64,000 bases of DNA from JACQFZ01 sp036381895 (GTDB taxonomy: Bacteria > Pseudomonadota > Gammaproteobacteria > Acidiferrobacterales > Sulfurifustaceae). The position numbers and the translations under genes were made by a program. The stretch's first letter is position 1; the number at the start of each line of letters is the position of its first letter. Shown here piece after piece: positions 33,875-42,245 of the stretch. The stretch lies in assembly GCA_036381895.1 (NCBI GenBank), contig DASVBY010000052.1, positions 13,076-77,075 on the forward strand, read 5' to 3'. A model generated the notes under the pieces. It ran no database searches. It worked only from the letters and a program-made list of their open reading frames with translations, and was not told the DNA's origin.

Positions 33875-34111
33875 ATGGCTAGAGTCTGTCAGGTTACCGG
33901 CAAGCGTGTGCGCACCGGCAACAACGTATCCCACGCGAACAACAAGACGCGGCGGCGGTTCCTGCCGAACCTCCATTACCGGCGGCTGTGGGTCGAGAGC
34001 GAGAAGCGCTGGGTGACGCTGAGACTGTCCCGCCAGGGGCTGCGCACGATCGACAAGAAGGGCATCGATGCGGTGCTCGCCGAGATGCGCGCCCGGGGCG
34101 AAAAGATCTGA
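33875..34111 (+). CDS. rpmB: 50S ribosomal protein L28
   Basis: The 78-residue basic protein is the normal L28 length. MARVCQVTGKRVRTGNNVSHANNKTRRRFLPNLHYRRLWVE is the highly conserved N-terminal part, and VTLRLSRQGLRTIDKKGIDAVLAEMRARGEKI the end. Only one cysteine of the zinc-type set is present, so this is a zinc-independent form. It is the first gene of rpmB-rpmG, 17 bases before rpmG. Confidence 0.98.
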   Translation: MARVCQVTGKRVRTGNNVSHANNKTRRRFLPNLHYRRLWVESEKRWVTLRLSRQGLRTIDKKGIDAVLAEMRARGEKI

Positions 34112-34128
34112 TTTGAGGAGCCGGACCG

Positions 34129-34296
34129 ATGGCCAAGGCTGTACGCGAAAAGATCAAGCTCGTTTCCAGCGCCGGCACCGGGCATTACTACACCACGACC
34201 AAGAACAAGCGCACGATGACCGACAAGCTGGAGCTCAAGAAGTACGACCCGATCGCGCGCAAGCACGTGGTGTACAAGGAAGCCAAGATCAAGTAG
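34129..34296 (+). CDS. rpmG: 50S ribosomal protein L33
   Basis: The 55-residue product is MAKAVREKIKLVSSAGTGHY followed by YTTTKNKRTM and ending PIARKHVVYKEAKIK, a textbook L33. The zinc cysteines of the other L33 class are absent (a C-minus paralogue, as in most Proteobacteria). GAGGAGC lies upstream of the ATG. A rho-independent terminator follows 52 bases after the stop. Confidence 0.98.
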   Translation: MAKAVREKIKLVSSAGTGHYYTTTKNKRTMTDKLELKKYDPIARKHVVYKEAKIK

Positions 34297-34348
34297 CTCA
34301 CCCCCCCTTCGCCGCCTGCCGCGGGCGCCGGGTGATACCCGCGCCCGG

Positions 34349-34381
34349 CCGCATTCCTGCTATACAAGGGATGCGGTTTTT
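34349..34381 (+). terminator. rho-independent terminator of rpmBG
   Basis: CCGCATTCC pairs with GGGATGCGG (one G-T pair) around a 10-base loop and is followed by five T residues. It lies 53 bases past the rpmG stop and separates the ribosomal protein operon from the HNH gene. Confidence 0.75.
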
Positions 34382-34426
34382 GCCATAAAATTACGTTCGT
34401 TTTACGGCGTTCGTGGAAGGCAGGCC

Positions 34427-35029
34427 GTGTACGCGTTAAGCCAGCAAGTGCTCCGGACCGATGCCTCGGGCATACCGCTCGAGTGGATCGACTTCCGCGA
34501 AGCCGTACGGGCCTACTACCTCGGCCAGGTCGTATTCTCTCTCGGCGTTCCCCTTTACCGGATCCGCGGCGGCTACAACGCCATCACCGGCAGGCGCTCG
34601 GTCATCGAGGTCAATTCCATCGTTGCCACCGCCGGCGACAGCCAGGCGGCGTTGAAGGCCCGCGCCCACTACGTGCCGCCGCTCAACAACCAGGCGCTGT
34701 TCGCCCGCGACGCGTACATGTGCATGTACTGCGGCCAGCAGTTTCCCGCACGCGGACTTTCGCGCGACCACATCGTGCCGCTCAGCCAGGGCGGCATGGA
34801 CTCGTGGAAGAACGTCGTCACGGCCTGCAAGCGCTGCAATAACCGCAAGGCCGGACGCACGCCCGAACGCGCGGGCATGGAGCTCCTGGCCGTGCCGTTC
34901 GTGCCGACGCACGCCGAATACATCTACCTGCAGGGTAAGCGCGTGCTCGCCGACCAGATGGAGTTCCTGCTCGCGCACTTTCCGCATTCGAGCCCGCTGC
35001 ACCAGCGCCTGTCGCGCGAGCTGCACTGA
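34427..35029 (+). CDS. HNH endonuclease domain protein
   Basis: The 200-residue protein has an HNH core at about 98-145: CMYCGQQFPARGLSRDHIVPLSQGG then WKNVVTACKRCNNRKAG, with two CxxC pairs binding structural zinc and the His-Asp-His catalytic start. The N-terminal 90 residues (LEWIDFREAVRAYYLGQVVFSL) are conserved in a chromosomal group of HNH proteins found in many Proteobacteria, so this is not an intron or phage nuclease. The role is unknown. The GTG at 34427 has GGAAGG about 8 bases upstream. It ends 19 bases before a strong bidirectional terminator. Confidence 0.85.
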   Translation: MYALSQQVLRTDASGIPLEWIDFREAVRAYYLGQVVFSLGVPLYRIRGGYNAITGRRSVIEVNSIVATAGDSQAALKARAHYVPPLNNQALFARDAYMCMYCGQQFPARGLSRDHIVPLSQGGMDSWKNVVTACKRCNNRKAGRTPERAGMELLAVPFVPTHAEYIYLQGKRVLADQMEFLLAHFPHSSPLHQRLSRELH

Positions 35030-35048
35030 CGCGGCGCCGATCCGGCAG

Positions 35049-35085
35049 CCGACAAAAAACCCGCCAATGGCGGGTTTTTTGTCGG
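35049..35085. terminator. bidirectional rho-independent terminator
   Basis: A perfect 17-base stem with a 3-base AAT loop has GC-rich centre CCCGCC/GGCGGG flanked by A6 on the left and T6 on the right. It can therefore end transcripts of both the HNH gene (plus) and the desaturase gene (minus), which converge here. Confidence 0.9.
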
Positions 35086-35104
35086 GCGGTACGTTCTCCC
35101 GGTA

Positions 35105-36301
35105 TCAGGCGGATGCCGGCGCGAGACGCAGACCCCGCAGCTTCAAGGCGAAGTCGCGCAGTGCCTCGATCCCGGTCGCCTCGGCCTGGCGACACCAGTC
35201 TTCGATCGCCCGCCGCAGGTGCTCCTGGGTGGCGGCCGAGCGCTGCCAGATATCGGCGAGCTTCTGCTTCATGCCATACACGGTGCGCAGCGTGGTGTTG
35301 CGCTCGAGCGCCTTGTACAGCCGGCGGCGGCTCGGTTCGTCGAGCAGCGTGATTTCGCGGACCATGAGCCGCTTCGCCCGCTTGAGCAGCGTCCACGACT
35401 CGCGGTCGCTCGGATCGACCTTCTTGAGCTCCTCGCGGTAGACGTTGTGCAGCACTTCGCGCGCGAACTGCGCCATCACCTGAAACCGCGCCTGCACCAC
35501 GGCTTTGACCGTCTCGAGGTCGATGTGCTGCTTGGTGGTGTCGAGCGTGAGCGCGGGCGGAATCTTCTTCACGCGCGCGGCGCCGATCATCTCCAGCAAG
35601 CGGATGTACATCCAGCCGATGTCGAACTCCCAGCGCTTCGACGAGAGCTTCGCCGAGCTCGGGAAGGTATGATGGTTGTTGTGCAGCTCCTCGCCTCCGA
35701 TCAGGATCCCCCAGGGCACGATGTTGCGGCTCGCGTCCTGTACCTCGTAGTTCCGGTAGCCCCAGTAGTGCCCGACGCCGTTGATGACGCCCGCGGCGAA
35801 GAACGGTATCCACATCATCTGCACCGCCCAGATCGTGAGGCCGATCGCCCCGAACAGGATCAGGTCGATGACGAGCATCAGCATGATGCCGAGGGTGGTG
35901 TGCCTGCTGTAGAGCCGGCGCTCGATCCAGTCGTCGGGCGTGCCGTGGCCGTACTTGCTGAGCGTTTCCGGGTTCTTCGCCTCCGCCCGGTAGAGCGAGG
36001 TGCCGTCCCACAGCACCTTGCGTATGCCGTAATGCAGCGGGCTGTGCGGATCCTCGGGCGTCTCGACCTTCGCATGGTGCTTGCGGTGCACCGCCGCCCA
36101 TTCCTTCGTGACCATGCCCGTCGTGAGCCACAGCCAGAAACGGAAGAAATGACTGACGGCGGGATGGAGATCGAGGGCGCGATGGGCTTGGTGACGGTGC
36201 AGGTAGATGGTGACGGCGGCGATCGTGATATGGGTGAGTACCAGAGTCACCGTGACGTAGCCCCACCACGGCAGCTCGACCAGCCCATTGAGCAGCGACA
36301 T
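35105..36301 (-). CDS. DesA-type fatty acid desaturase
   Basis: This 398-residue integral membrane di-iron enzyme introduces a double bond into phospholipid acyl chains, as in Pseudomonas DesA. The three histidine boxes are HRHQAH (about 36-41), HRKHH (about 72-76) and HNNHH, with hydrophobic helix pairs between them. The C-terminal 170 residues (from about TLDTTKQHIDLETVKAVV) are a charged helical extension typical of the DesA/Acyl-CoA desaturase group in Proteobacteria. It likely adjusts membrane fluidity aerobically. It is a single gene ending at the shared terminator. Confidence 0.93.
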   Translation of the reverse strand: MSLLNGLVELPWWGYVTVTLVLTHITIAAVTIYLHRHQAHRALDLHPAVSHFFRFWLWLTTGMVTKEWAAVHRKHHAKVETPEDPHSPLHYGIRKVLWDGTSLYRAEAKNPETLSKYGHGTPDDWIERRLYSRHTTLGIMLMLVIDLILFGAIGLTIWAVQMMWIPFFAAGVINGVGHYWGYRNYEVQDASRNIVPWGILIGGEELHNNHHTFPSSAKLSSKRWEFDIGWMYIRLLEMIGAARVKKIPPALTLDTTKQHIDLETVKAVVQARFQVMAQFAREVLHNVYREELKKVDPSDRESWTLLKRAKRLMVREITLLDEPSRRRLYKALERNTTLRTVYGMKQKLADIWQRSAATQEHLRRAIEDWCRQAEATGIEALRDFALKLRGLRLAPASA

Positions 36302-36382
36302 CCTCTTACTCCTTCATATGATCCGAAAAGCAGTATAACCCATGGCCCCAGCGCCACGTATCGGACCAAATCACTAGGTTTT

Positions 36383-37060
36383 TCACCTTCCGGAGTCCGT
36401 GACGAGCCCCTGCTCCGGGTGGTTGGCGCGACCGTCGAGCAGCACGCGTCCGTCCACGAGCCGCAGGCGGCCGTCGGCGAACCAGCCGATCACGCGGGGA
36501 TACAGCCGATGCTCCTCCTCGAGCACGCGCGCGGCGAGAGAGTCCGGCGTGTCGCCCGGAAGCACCGGAACGGCCGCCTGCGCGATAATCGGCCCACTGT
36601 CGACCTCCGCAGTGACGAAATGCACGGTCGCGCCGTGCGTGCGGGCGCCGGCCGCGAGCGCCCGCTCGTGCGTGCGCAGCCCGGGGAAAGCGGGCAGCAG
36701 CGAGGGATGAATGTTGATGAGCCGCCCGGCGTAGCGCTCGATGAAGGCGGCGCTCAGGACCCGCATGAAGCCCGCGAGCACGATCAGGTCCGGGCGGTAG
36801 GCGTCGATGCGCCCGCTCAACGCCGCCTCGAACGCGGCGCGCTCGGCAAAGCCGGTGTGGTCCACGACTTCCGCCGCGATGCCCGCGGCGCGGGCGTGCT
36901 CGAGGCCGGGGGCGTGCGGGCGGTTGCTGATCACCGCCGCGACATCGATCGCAATCTCGCCGCGCTGCATCGCGCGGATGATCGCCTGCAGATTGCTGCC
37001 ACGCCCGGAGATCAGGACGACGACCCGGCAGCGCCGCGCGGCTCGTTCGGCGCCGGACAT
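36383..37060 (-). CDS. purN: phosphoribosylglycinamide formyltransferase
   Basis: PurN transfers a formyl group from 10-formyl-THF to GAR in purine synthesis. The 225 residues have the substrate loop LISGRGSNLQAII, the active-site region LAGFMRVLSAAFIERYAGRLINIHPSLLPAFPGLRTH (Asn-His catalytic pair) and the Asp in HFVTAEVDSGPIIAQAAVPV. It is slightly longer than E. coli PurN because of a C-terminal extension. It follows purM by 3 bases in one operon. Confidence 0.96.
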   Translation of the reverse strand: MSGAERAARRCRVVVLISGRGSNLQAIIRAMQRGEIAIDVAAVISNRPHAPGLEHARAAGIAAEVVDHTGFAERAAFEAALSGRIDAYRPDLIVLAGFMRVLSAAFIERYAGRLINIHPSLLPAFPGLRTHERALAAGARTHGATVHFVTAEVDSGPIIAQAAVPVLPGDTPDSLAARVLEEEHRLYPRVIGWFADGRLRLVDGRVLLDGRANHPEQGLVTDSGR

Positions 37061-37063
37061 CGG

Positions 37064-38104
37064 CTACTCGAACCGAACCTCGGGCTCGCCCGCGTGCGCC
37101 TCGATGCGGCCGACGCGGTACACCCGCTCCCCGGCCGCGGCGAGCTGCGCCTCGGCGCGCTCGGCGTCCTCCGGTCGCACCACGACGAGCATGCCGAGGC
37201 CGCAGTTGAAAGTGCGGTACATTTCGTCGTTCGCGATCCGCCCGTGCTCCTGCAGCCACGCGAAGATCGGCGGCCGCGGCCAGCTGGCCGGATCGAGCAC
37301 GGCGCGCACGCCGGGCGGGAGCACGCGCGGAAGGTTTCCCGGGATGCCGCCGCCGGTGATGTGTGCGCAGGCGCGCACCGTCAGCTCGCGCATCAGCGGG
37401 AGCAGCGGCTTCACGTAGATGCGCGTCGGCGCGAGCAGCACGTCGGCGAGCGTCGCGCCGTCGAACGGCTGATCGAGGCGCGCGCCGCTCACCTCGATCA
37501 CTTTACGGATGAGCGAATAGCCGTTCGAGTGCGCGCCGCTCGAAGCGAGTCCGAGCACGACGTCGCCCGGCCGCACGTTCGTGCCGTCGATGATCCGATC
37601 GCGTTCGACCGCGCCGACGCAGAAGCCCGCGAGATCGTAGTCTTCGGCGGCGTACATGCCCGGCATCTCCGCGGTTTCGCCGCCGATCAGCGCCGCCCCC
37701 GCCTGGCGGCAGCCTTCCCCGATGCCGGCGATCACGCGCCGCGCGACCTCCGGGTCGAGGCAGCCGGTGGCGAAGTAATCGAGGAAGAAGAGCGGTTCGG
37801 CGCCCTGGACCAGGACGTCGTTCGCGCACATCGCCACGAGATCGATGCCGATGGTGTCGTGGCGGCCGAGCTCGATCGCGAGCTTGAGCTTGGTACCGAC
37901 GCCGTCGGTACCGGCGACGAGCACCGGGTCGCGGTAGGCGCCGGGGGGAATCTGGAACAGGGCGCCGAAGCCGCCGAGCCCGCCGAGCACGCCCGGGCGG
38001 CGGGTGCTCGCGGCGATCGGCTTGATGGCTTCGATGAGTGCGTCGCCGCGGTCGATATCGACGCCGGCGTCGCGATACGTGAGCGGATCGCGTGGCTGGT
38101 TCAA
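37064..38104 (-). CDS. purM: phosphoribosylformylglycinamidine cyclo-ligase
   Basis: PurM makes AIR from FGAM with ATP. The 346 residues are standard. DPLTYRDAGVDIDRGDALIEAIKP is the N-terminus, VAGTDGVGTKLKLA binds nucleotide/substrate, DLVAMCANDVLVQGAEPLFFLDY, LIGGETAEMPGMY and GLASSGAHSNGYSLIR are the conserved blocks, and HITGGGIPGNLPRVLP follows. It heads the purM-purN operon, divergent from the CDP-alcohol transferase gene across 125 bases. Confidence 0.97.
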   Translation of the reverse strand: MNQPRDPLTYRDAGVDIDRGDALIEAIKPIAASTRRPGVLGGLGGFGALFQIPPGAYRDPVLVAGTDGVGTKLKLAIELGRHDTIGIDLVAMCANDVLVQGAEPLFFLDYFATGCLDPEVARRVIAGIGEGCRQAGAALIGGETAEMPGMYAAEDYDLAGFCVGAVERDRIIDGTNVRPGDVVLGLASSGAHSNGYSLIRKVIEVSGARLDQPFDGATLADVLLAPTRIYVKPLLPLMRELTVRACAHITGGGIPGNLPRVLPPGVRAVLDPASWPRPPIFAWLQEHGRIANDEMYRTFNCGLGMLVVVRPEDAERAEAQLAAAGERVYRVGRIEAHAGEPEVRFE

Positions 38105-38229
38105 GGGGTCAGCTAGGCTGGCTCAGGGAGCGGCTATAGTAGGGCCGGGCCGCCGCCCGCGCAAACTTGACTTGCCTGGGGAGCGCCCAGTAGGTTGCCG
38201 GCTCCCGGCCCATTCCTGGCGCGCCTTTC

Positions 38230-38805
38230 GTGCCGATCAACGCTTCGCAGGTCCCCAACATCATCACGATGGCGCGGCTCGCGCTGGCGCCGGTGTTCGT
38301 GCTGCTGCTGAACGACGAGGACTATCTCGCGGCGTTGATCGTGTTCATCATCGCCGGGCTCTCCGACGGCATCGACGGCTTCATCGCCAAGCGTTTTCAC
38401 TACGAGAGCCGTCTCGGCGCCATTCTCGACCCGGCGGCGGACAAGATCCTGCTCGTCAGCGCGTACGTGATGCTGACGGTGCTCGATCACCTGCCGGTCT
38501 GGCTCGTCATTGTCGTCGTGTTCCGCGATCTGCTCATCGTCGGCGGCTACGTGGTCTATACCTCGATGTACGGGCCGGTGCAGATGCGCCCGAGCTGGAT
38601 CAGCAAGTTCAACACCTTCATGCAGATATCGCTCGTGGTGGTGGTGCTGCTCAAGCAGGCGTTCGGCGTCGCCTGGCCGGAGGCGACGCGCGTGCTCGCG
38701 TACGCGGTCCTGACGACGACGGCGCTGAGCGGGGGCCACTACCTCTGGACCTGGATCGTGATGAAGGACATCGAACCGGCGCGGCGCTCGGCCTCGCATG
38801 ACTAG
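38230..38805 (+). CDS. CDP-alcohol phosphatidyltransferase (PgsA-like)
   Basis: The 191-residue membrane enzyme has about six helices and starts PINASQVPNIITMARLALAPVFVLLL, the usual beginning of phosphatidylglycerophosphate synthases. The CDP-alcohol signature reads DGFIAKRFHYESRLGAILDPAADK: the G-x3-D-x3-D metal part is intact, with AK in place of the usual AR. It likely transfers a phosphatidyl group from CDP-diacylglycerol to glycerol-3-P, but the true pgsA may be elsewhere. The GTG start overlaps nothing upstream; its stop overlaps the next gene by 8 bases. Confidence 0.87.
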   Translation: MPINASQVPNIITMARLALAPVFVLLLNDEDYLAALIVFIIAGLSDGIDGFIAKRFHYESRLGAILDPAADKILLVSAYVMLTVLDHLPVWLVIVVVFRDLLIVGGYVVYTSMYGPVQMRPSWISKFNTFMQISLVVVVLLKQAFGVAWPEATRVLAYAVLTTTALSGGHYLWTWIVMKDIEPARRSASHD

Positions 38806-39880
38806 CGCCCGCGCCGCCGTGCTGCTGGCCTATGCGGCCGCCGCCGGCATTCTCGTCTATCTGCTCGCGCCGATTCTGACGCCGTTCCTGCTCGCCGCGC
38901 TGCTCGCCTACATCATCAATCCGCTGGTCTCGCGGCTCGAGCGCTGGCGCGTGCCGCGCGCTGCCGCGGTGACGCTCGTGTTCGTGCTGTTCCTGGCGCT
39001 CGTAGTGGTGCTGCTGCTGTTCCTGGTGCCGCTCGTGTACCGCCAGATCGTCGGCTTCGCCGGCAAAGTGCCGTTCTACCTCGACTGGGTGCAGGGCGCG
39101 CTGCTGCCGCGGCTGCAGGAAGCGCTCGGTGAGCCGCTGCCCGTCGACTTCGCCGACTTGCGCCACGCGGTCGTCAGCAACTGGCAGCAGATCGCCGAGT
39201 TCGTGCGCAACGCTTTCGCGAATCTCGTGGCCTCGAGTGTGCGCTTCGGCGCGTGGCTCGTGAACCTGCTGCTGGTGCCGGTCGTGACGTTCTATCTGCT
39301 GCTCGACTGGGACACGGTGCGGCGCAACGTGCTCGGGCTGCTTCCGCCCGGTGTCCGCGCGACCGTCGAACGGCTCGCCGCCGAAACCGACGCCGTGCTC
39401 GCGAGCTTCCTGCGCGGGCAGCTTCTCGTCATGCTCGCGCTCGCCGCGATCCACGCGGTCGGCCTCATGCTGATCGGACTCGACCTGGCGCTGCCGATCG
39501 GCATCCTTTCCGGGCTCGTGAGCTTCATTCCGTTCATGGGATTCATCGTCGGCATCATCACCGCCGGGATCGCCGCGTACCTGCAGTTCCAGGACGCGAC
39601 GGCGCTGCTCTGGGTGTTCCTGGTGTTTCTCGTGGCGAACGTGATCGAGGGCTACGTGCTCTCGCCGTACCTCGTCGGCAGCCGCATCGGCCTGCACCCG
39701 GTGGTCGTCATCTTCGCCGTCCTCGCCGGCGGCGCGCTCTTCGGCTTCCTCGGCGTGCTGCTCGCGCTTCCCGCGGCCGCCGCGCTCAAGGTATGGCTGC
39801 GCTACGTGCACCAGAACTATGTCGTGGCCCCGAAGGATGCCGAAGCCCAGGCGCGCCGGCTGCGCCAGGGCGGGGAGTGA
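38798..39880 (+). CDS. AI-2E/PerM family permease
   Basis: The 360-residue membrane protein has the PerM layout: an N-terminal helix hairpin (VYLLAPILTPFLLAALLAYIINPLVSRLERWRVPR), a soluble middle part (residues about 85-140), and a C-terminal helical bundle with LLVPVVTFYLLLDWD and GLVSFIPFMGFIVGII. Family members export diverse solutes; the AI-2 name does not fix the substrate. It is directly coupled to the upstream transferase (8-base overlap) and hda follows 6 bases after the stop, so the three genes form an operon, as in other Gammaproteobacteria where perM precedes hda. Confidence 0.92.
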   Translation: MTSARAAVLLAYAAAAGILVYLLAPILTPFLLAALLAYIINPLVSRLERWRVPRAAAVTLVFVLFLALVVVLLLFLVPLVYRQIVGFAGKVPFYLDWVQGALLPRLQEALGEPLPVDFADLRHAVVSNWQQIAEFVRNAFANLVASSVRFGAWLVNLLLVPVVTFYLLLDWDTVRRNVLGLLPPGVRATVERLAAETDAVLASFLRGQLLVMLALAAIHAVGLMLIGLDLALPIGILSGLVSFIPFMGFIVGIITAGIAAYLQFQDATALLWVFLVFLVANVIEGYVLSPYLVGSRIGLHPVVVIFAVLAGGALFGFLGVLLALPAAAALKVWLRYVHQNYVVAPKDAEAQARRLRQGGE

Positions 39881-39886
39881 GGCGCA

Positions 39887-40594
39887 GTGCAGCTCGCGCT
39901 CAACCTGCGGCTGCGCGATGCGTCGTCGTTCGAGAATTTCCTGAGCGGCGCCAATCGCGAGGCGGTCGCGCGGCTGCGCGCGCTGGTGGCCCGGCCGCCT
40001 GCAATCCCCGGATCCTCGACGCTCTTCCTTTGGGGCGAACGCGGTAGCGGCAAGACGCACCTGCTCGAGGCCGCGTGTCGTGCGGCGGCGGCCGCGGGCG
40101 AAGCGCCGATCTATCTGCCGCTCGGCGCTCCCGAGCTCACCCCGGCGGTGCTCGAGGCAATCGAGGACGCATCCTTAATATGCATCGACGACCTCGAGCG
40201 CGTCGCCGGAAACGACGCCTGGGAGGCGGCGCTGTTCGCGCTCTACGAGCTCTCCCGCACGCACGGCACGCGCCTGGTTGCCGCCGCCGCGGCGCCGCCC
40301 GCGCGGCTCGGCTGCGCGCGGCTCGACCTCGCGACGCGCCTCGCGTGGGGTCCGGTATATCAGCTGCGCGCGCTCGGCGACGGCGAGAAGCTCGAGGCGA
40401 TGCGGCTGCGCGCCGCGAACCGCGGTCTCGAGCTCTCGGACGAGGTGCTCAATTACATACTGAAGCGCTATCCGCGCGATCTGGCGTCGCTGTTCGCGCT
40501 GCTCGATCGCATCGACGCTGCGGCGCTCGCGCGCCAGCGGCGCGTCACGATCCCGTTCCTGCGCGATCTCGAGGGGACGCCGCCGCGGAACTGA
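39887..40594 (+). CDS. hda: DnaA regulatory inactivator Hda
   Basis: Hda, bound to the DNA-loaded sliding clamp, stimulates ATP hydrolysis by DnaA after initiation. The 235-residue AAA+ protein starts with the clamp-binding motif MQLALNLRL (as QLSLPL in E. coli) and has Walker A GERGSGKTHLLEA, Walker B LICIDDLERV and a helical lid ending RRVTIPFLRDLEG. The GTG start has GAGGCG upstream. It closes the operon with the PerM-type gene. Its last 50 bases overlap the 3' end of the convergent DUF2069 gene. Confidence 0.94.
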   Translation: MQLALNLRLRDASSFENFLSGANREAVARLRALVARPPAIPGSSTLFLWGERGSGKTHLLEAACRAAAAAGEAPIYLPLGAPELTPAVLEAIEDASLICIDDLERVAGNDAWEAALFALYELSRTHGTRLVAAAAAPPARLGCARLDLATRLAWGPVYQLRALGDGEKLEAMRLRAANRGLELSDEVLNYILKRYPRDLASLFALLDRIDAAALARQRRVTIPFLRDLEGTPPRN

Positions 40595-40934
40595 GGCGCG
40601 CGTAGAAGGCGGCGGCGGCGACGAACGCGAGCGCGGCGAGCGTCTGCGCCGCGCCGTACGCGAACGCACCGGCTGCGCCGCGGCGCGCCGCGTCGTAGGC
40701 CACGGCGATGCCGCCGCAGAAGTAGAGCAGCAGCAGGAGCGCCGCCAGCACGTGCGCACGCGCGCTCCCGCGTACGAGCCAGGGCAGCGGCAGCGCGAGC
40801 GGCGCGAGCTTGAGCGCGAGCCAGTACGCCCGCGGGGCTGCGGTCGGCGGCGCCGCCCAGCCTTCCCAGCCGACGATGACGAGCACGAGCGCGAGGTACG
40901 CAGCGGCCGCGGTGCGGCGAAGAATCGCGGTCAC
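40545..40934 (-). CDS. DUF2069 family membrane protein
   Basis: The 129-residue protein has four predicted helices (AAYLALVLVIVGWEGWAA, WLALKLAPLALPLPWLV, HVLAALLLLLYFCGGIAVAY, LAALAFVAAAAFYARL), the DUF2069 plan. LPWLVRGSARAH and YFCGGIAVAYDA are typical of the family. The GTG start overlaps the wrbA stop by 4 bases (GTGA). This wrbA-DUF2069 pair next to hda is a conserved gammaproteobacterial arrangement. Function unknown. Confidence 0.88.
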   Translation of the reverse strand: MTAILRRTAAAAYLALVLVIVGWEGWAAPPTAAPRAYWLALKLAPLALPLPWLVRGSARAHVLAALLLLLYFCGGIAVAYDAARRGAAGAFAYGAAQTLAALAFVAAAAFYARLSSAAASPRDRAGTGS

Positions 40935-41530
40935 TCGCGCTCCCGGGCGAGCGCGAGCGCCACGCCTGCGAGCCGCCGGCCGAGCGCCGTGCACAGCTCG
41001 CGCTCCTCGGCGGTGATGGGGCGCTCGCCGTTCGGGCCGGCGACGTGGCTCGCGCCGTAGGGTGTGCCGCCGCTCGCGGTCTGCGTGAGCGCGGGTTCGG
41101 TGTAGGGCAGGCCGACGATCACCATGCCGTGATGCAGCAGCGGCAGCATCATCGAGAGGAGCGTCGTCTCCTGGCCGCCGTGCAGCGTCGCCGTGGAGGT
41201 GAAGACGGCGGCAGGCTTGCCGGCGAGCGCGCCCGAGAGCCACAGCGGGCTCGTGCTGTCGAGGAAATGCTTGAGCGGCGCCGCCATGTTGCCGAAGCGC
41301 GTCGGGCTGCCGAGCGCGAGCCCGATGCACTCGCGCAGGTCATCGAGCGTCGCGTACGGCGGCCCCGCGTCGGGGACGGACGGTGCGATCGACTCGACGA
41401 CCGGCGACACTTCGGGGACGGTACGTACCCGCGCATGCGCACCGGCTCGCTCGATGCCGCGCGCGACGTGCTGCGCCATCTCGCGCAGCGCGCCGTGACG
41501 GCTGTAGTAAAGGACGAGGACGTCGGCCAT
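40931..41530 (-). CDS. wrbA: NAD(P)H:quinone oxidoreductase WrbA
   Basis: This 199-residue FMN flavodoxin-like enzyme reduces quinones by two electrons in the cytoplasm, usually as a tetramer. The phosphate loop is YYSRHGALREMAQHVARG, the flavin site GSPTRFGNMAAPLKHFLDST, and SGGTPYGASHVAG is the WrbA-specific segment. The ATG at 41530 was chosen because MADVLVLYYSRHG is the standard N-terminus; the open frame extends further without signals. It is translationally coupled to the DUF2069 gene. Confidence 0.94.
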   Translation of the reverse strand: MADVLVLYYSRHGALREMAQHVARGIERAGAHARVRTVPEVSPVVESIAPSVPDAGPPYATLDDLRECIGLALGSPTRFGNMAAPLKHFLDSTSPLWLSGALAGKPAAVFTSTATLHGGQETTLLSMMLPLLHHGMVIVGLPYTEPALTQTASGGTPYGASHVAGPNGERPITAEERELCTALGRRLAGVALALARERE

Positions 41531-41586
41531 AGGATGCGAGCTGCACATTCCATCGGAAAAATCCGCAAATTGTACTGCCACTTTCC

Positions 41587-41616
41587 TTGACAGCCCATTG
41601 AAGCCAGTGCTAGCTT
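41587..41616 (+). promoter_or_regulatory. candidate promoter of the LysM lipoprotein gene
   Basis: A perfect -35 box TTGACA (41587-41592) is followed after 18 bases by TAGCTT preceded by TGC, a weak extended -10. It predicts a leader of about 35 bases before the ATG at 41658. Confidence 0.4.
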
Positions 41617-41657
41617 CGGATGAAACCCGTATCCTGTCGCGGTCGCAAGGAGCCAAA

Positions 41658-42170
41658 ATGATAAGAGACATGAAACCGCTTTCGTTGTCGCTGGTGCTGT
41701 TCGTGACGGCCGGCATGGTCGGCTGCGCGAGCACACAGACCGCGCAACCCGAGCCCGCGCCCGCCCCGCAGGCGGAAACTGCACCGGCCCCGCAGCCGGA
41801 AAGCGCGCCCGCTCCGGTGGCGCAACCGGAACCGGCGCCCGCTCCGCAGCCCAGGGAGGAAGTGGTGACGGGTCCGAGCGATGACTCGTACACGGTGGTG
41901 CCCGGCGATCACCTCTGGGGCATCTCGGCGATGCCGTCGATCTACGGCGATCCGTACCGCTGGCCGCTCATCTACAAGGCGAACACCGACAAGATCGAGG
42001 ATGCCGACTTGATCTATCCGGGTCAGGTTCTCACGATCCGCCGCGGCAACACGCCGGCCGAGATCGACGCGGCGGTGCAGCACGCGCGCACCCGCGGCGC
42101 GTGGACACTCGGCAGCGTCGAGGAGACCGACCGGCAGTACCTGGCCGGACAGCGTTTCGCCGGCCGCTGA
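41658..42170 (+). CDS. LysM-domain lipoprotein
   Basis: The 170-residue protein starts at MIRDMKPLSLSLVLF, with AAGGAGC as ribosome site, and has a lipoprotein signal ending MVGC. A proline-rich linker with repeated EPAPAPQ-type units (about residues 33-72) reaches out from the membrane. A single LysM domain (YTVVPGDHLWGISAMPSIYGDPYRWPLIYKAN...DLIYPGQVLTI) binds peptidoglycan. A charged C-terminal tail follows. It may tether the outer membrane to the wall. A strong terminator follows the gene, so it is monocistronic. Confidence 0.9.
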   Translation: MIRDMKPLSLSLVLFVTAGMVGCASTQTAQPEPAPAPQAETAPAPQPESAPAPVAQPEPAPAPQPREEVVTGPSDDSYTVVPGDHLWGISAMPSIYGDPYRWPLIYKANTDKIEDADLIYPGQVLTIRRGNTPAEIDAAVQHARTRGAWTLGSVEETDRQYLAGQRFAGR

Positions 42171-42201
42171 ACATCGCGGCAACCACAAGGCAGTAGTGCA
42201 A

Positions 42202-42231
42202 CAAGGGCTCCTCTCGGAGCCCTTGGTTTTT
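42202..42231 (+). terminator. rho-independent terminator after the LysM gene
   Basis: CAAGGGCTCC and GGAGCCCTTG form a perfect 10-base stem with a TCTC loop, followed by GTTTTT. It lies 32 bases after the LysM stop and just before the stop of the convergent PilZ gene. Confidence 0.85.
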
Positions 42232-42245
42232 GACGCCGAGACGCG

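Noticed and set aside
35219..38116. 965-codon open frame on the plus strand
   Set aside because: It is antisense to the desaturase, purN and purM, all of which have full catalytic motifs.
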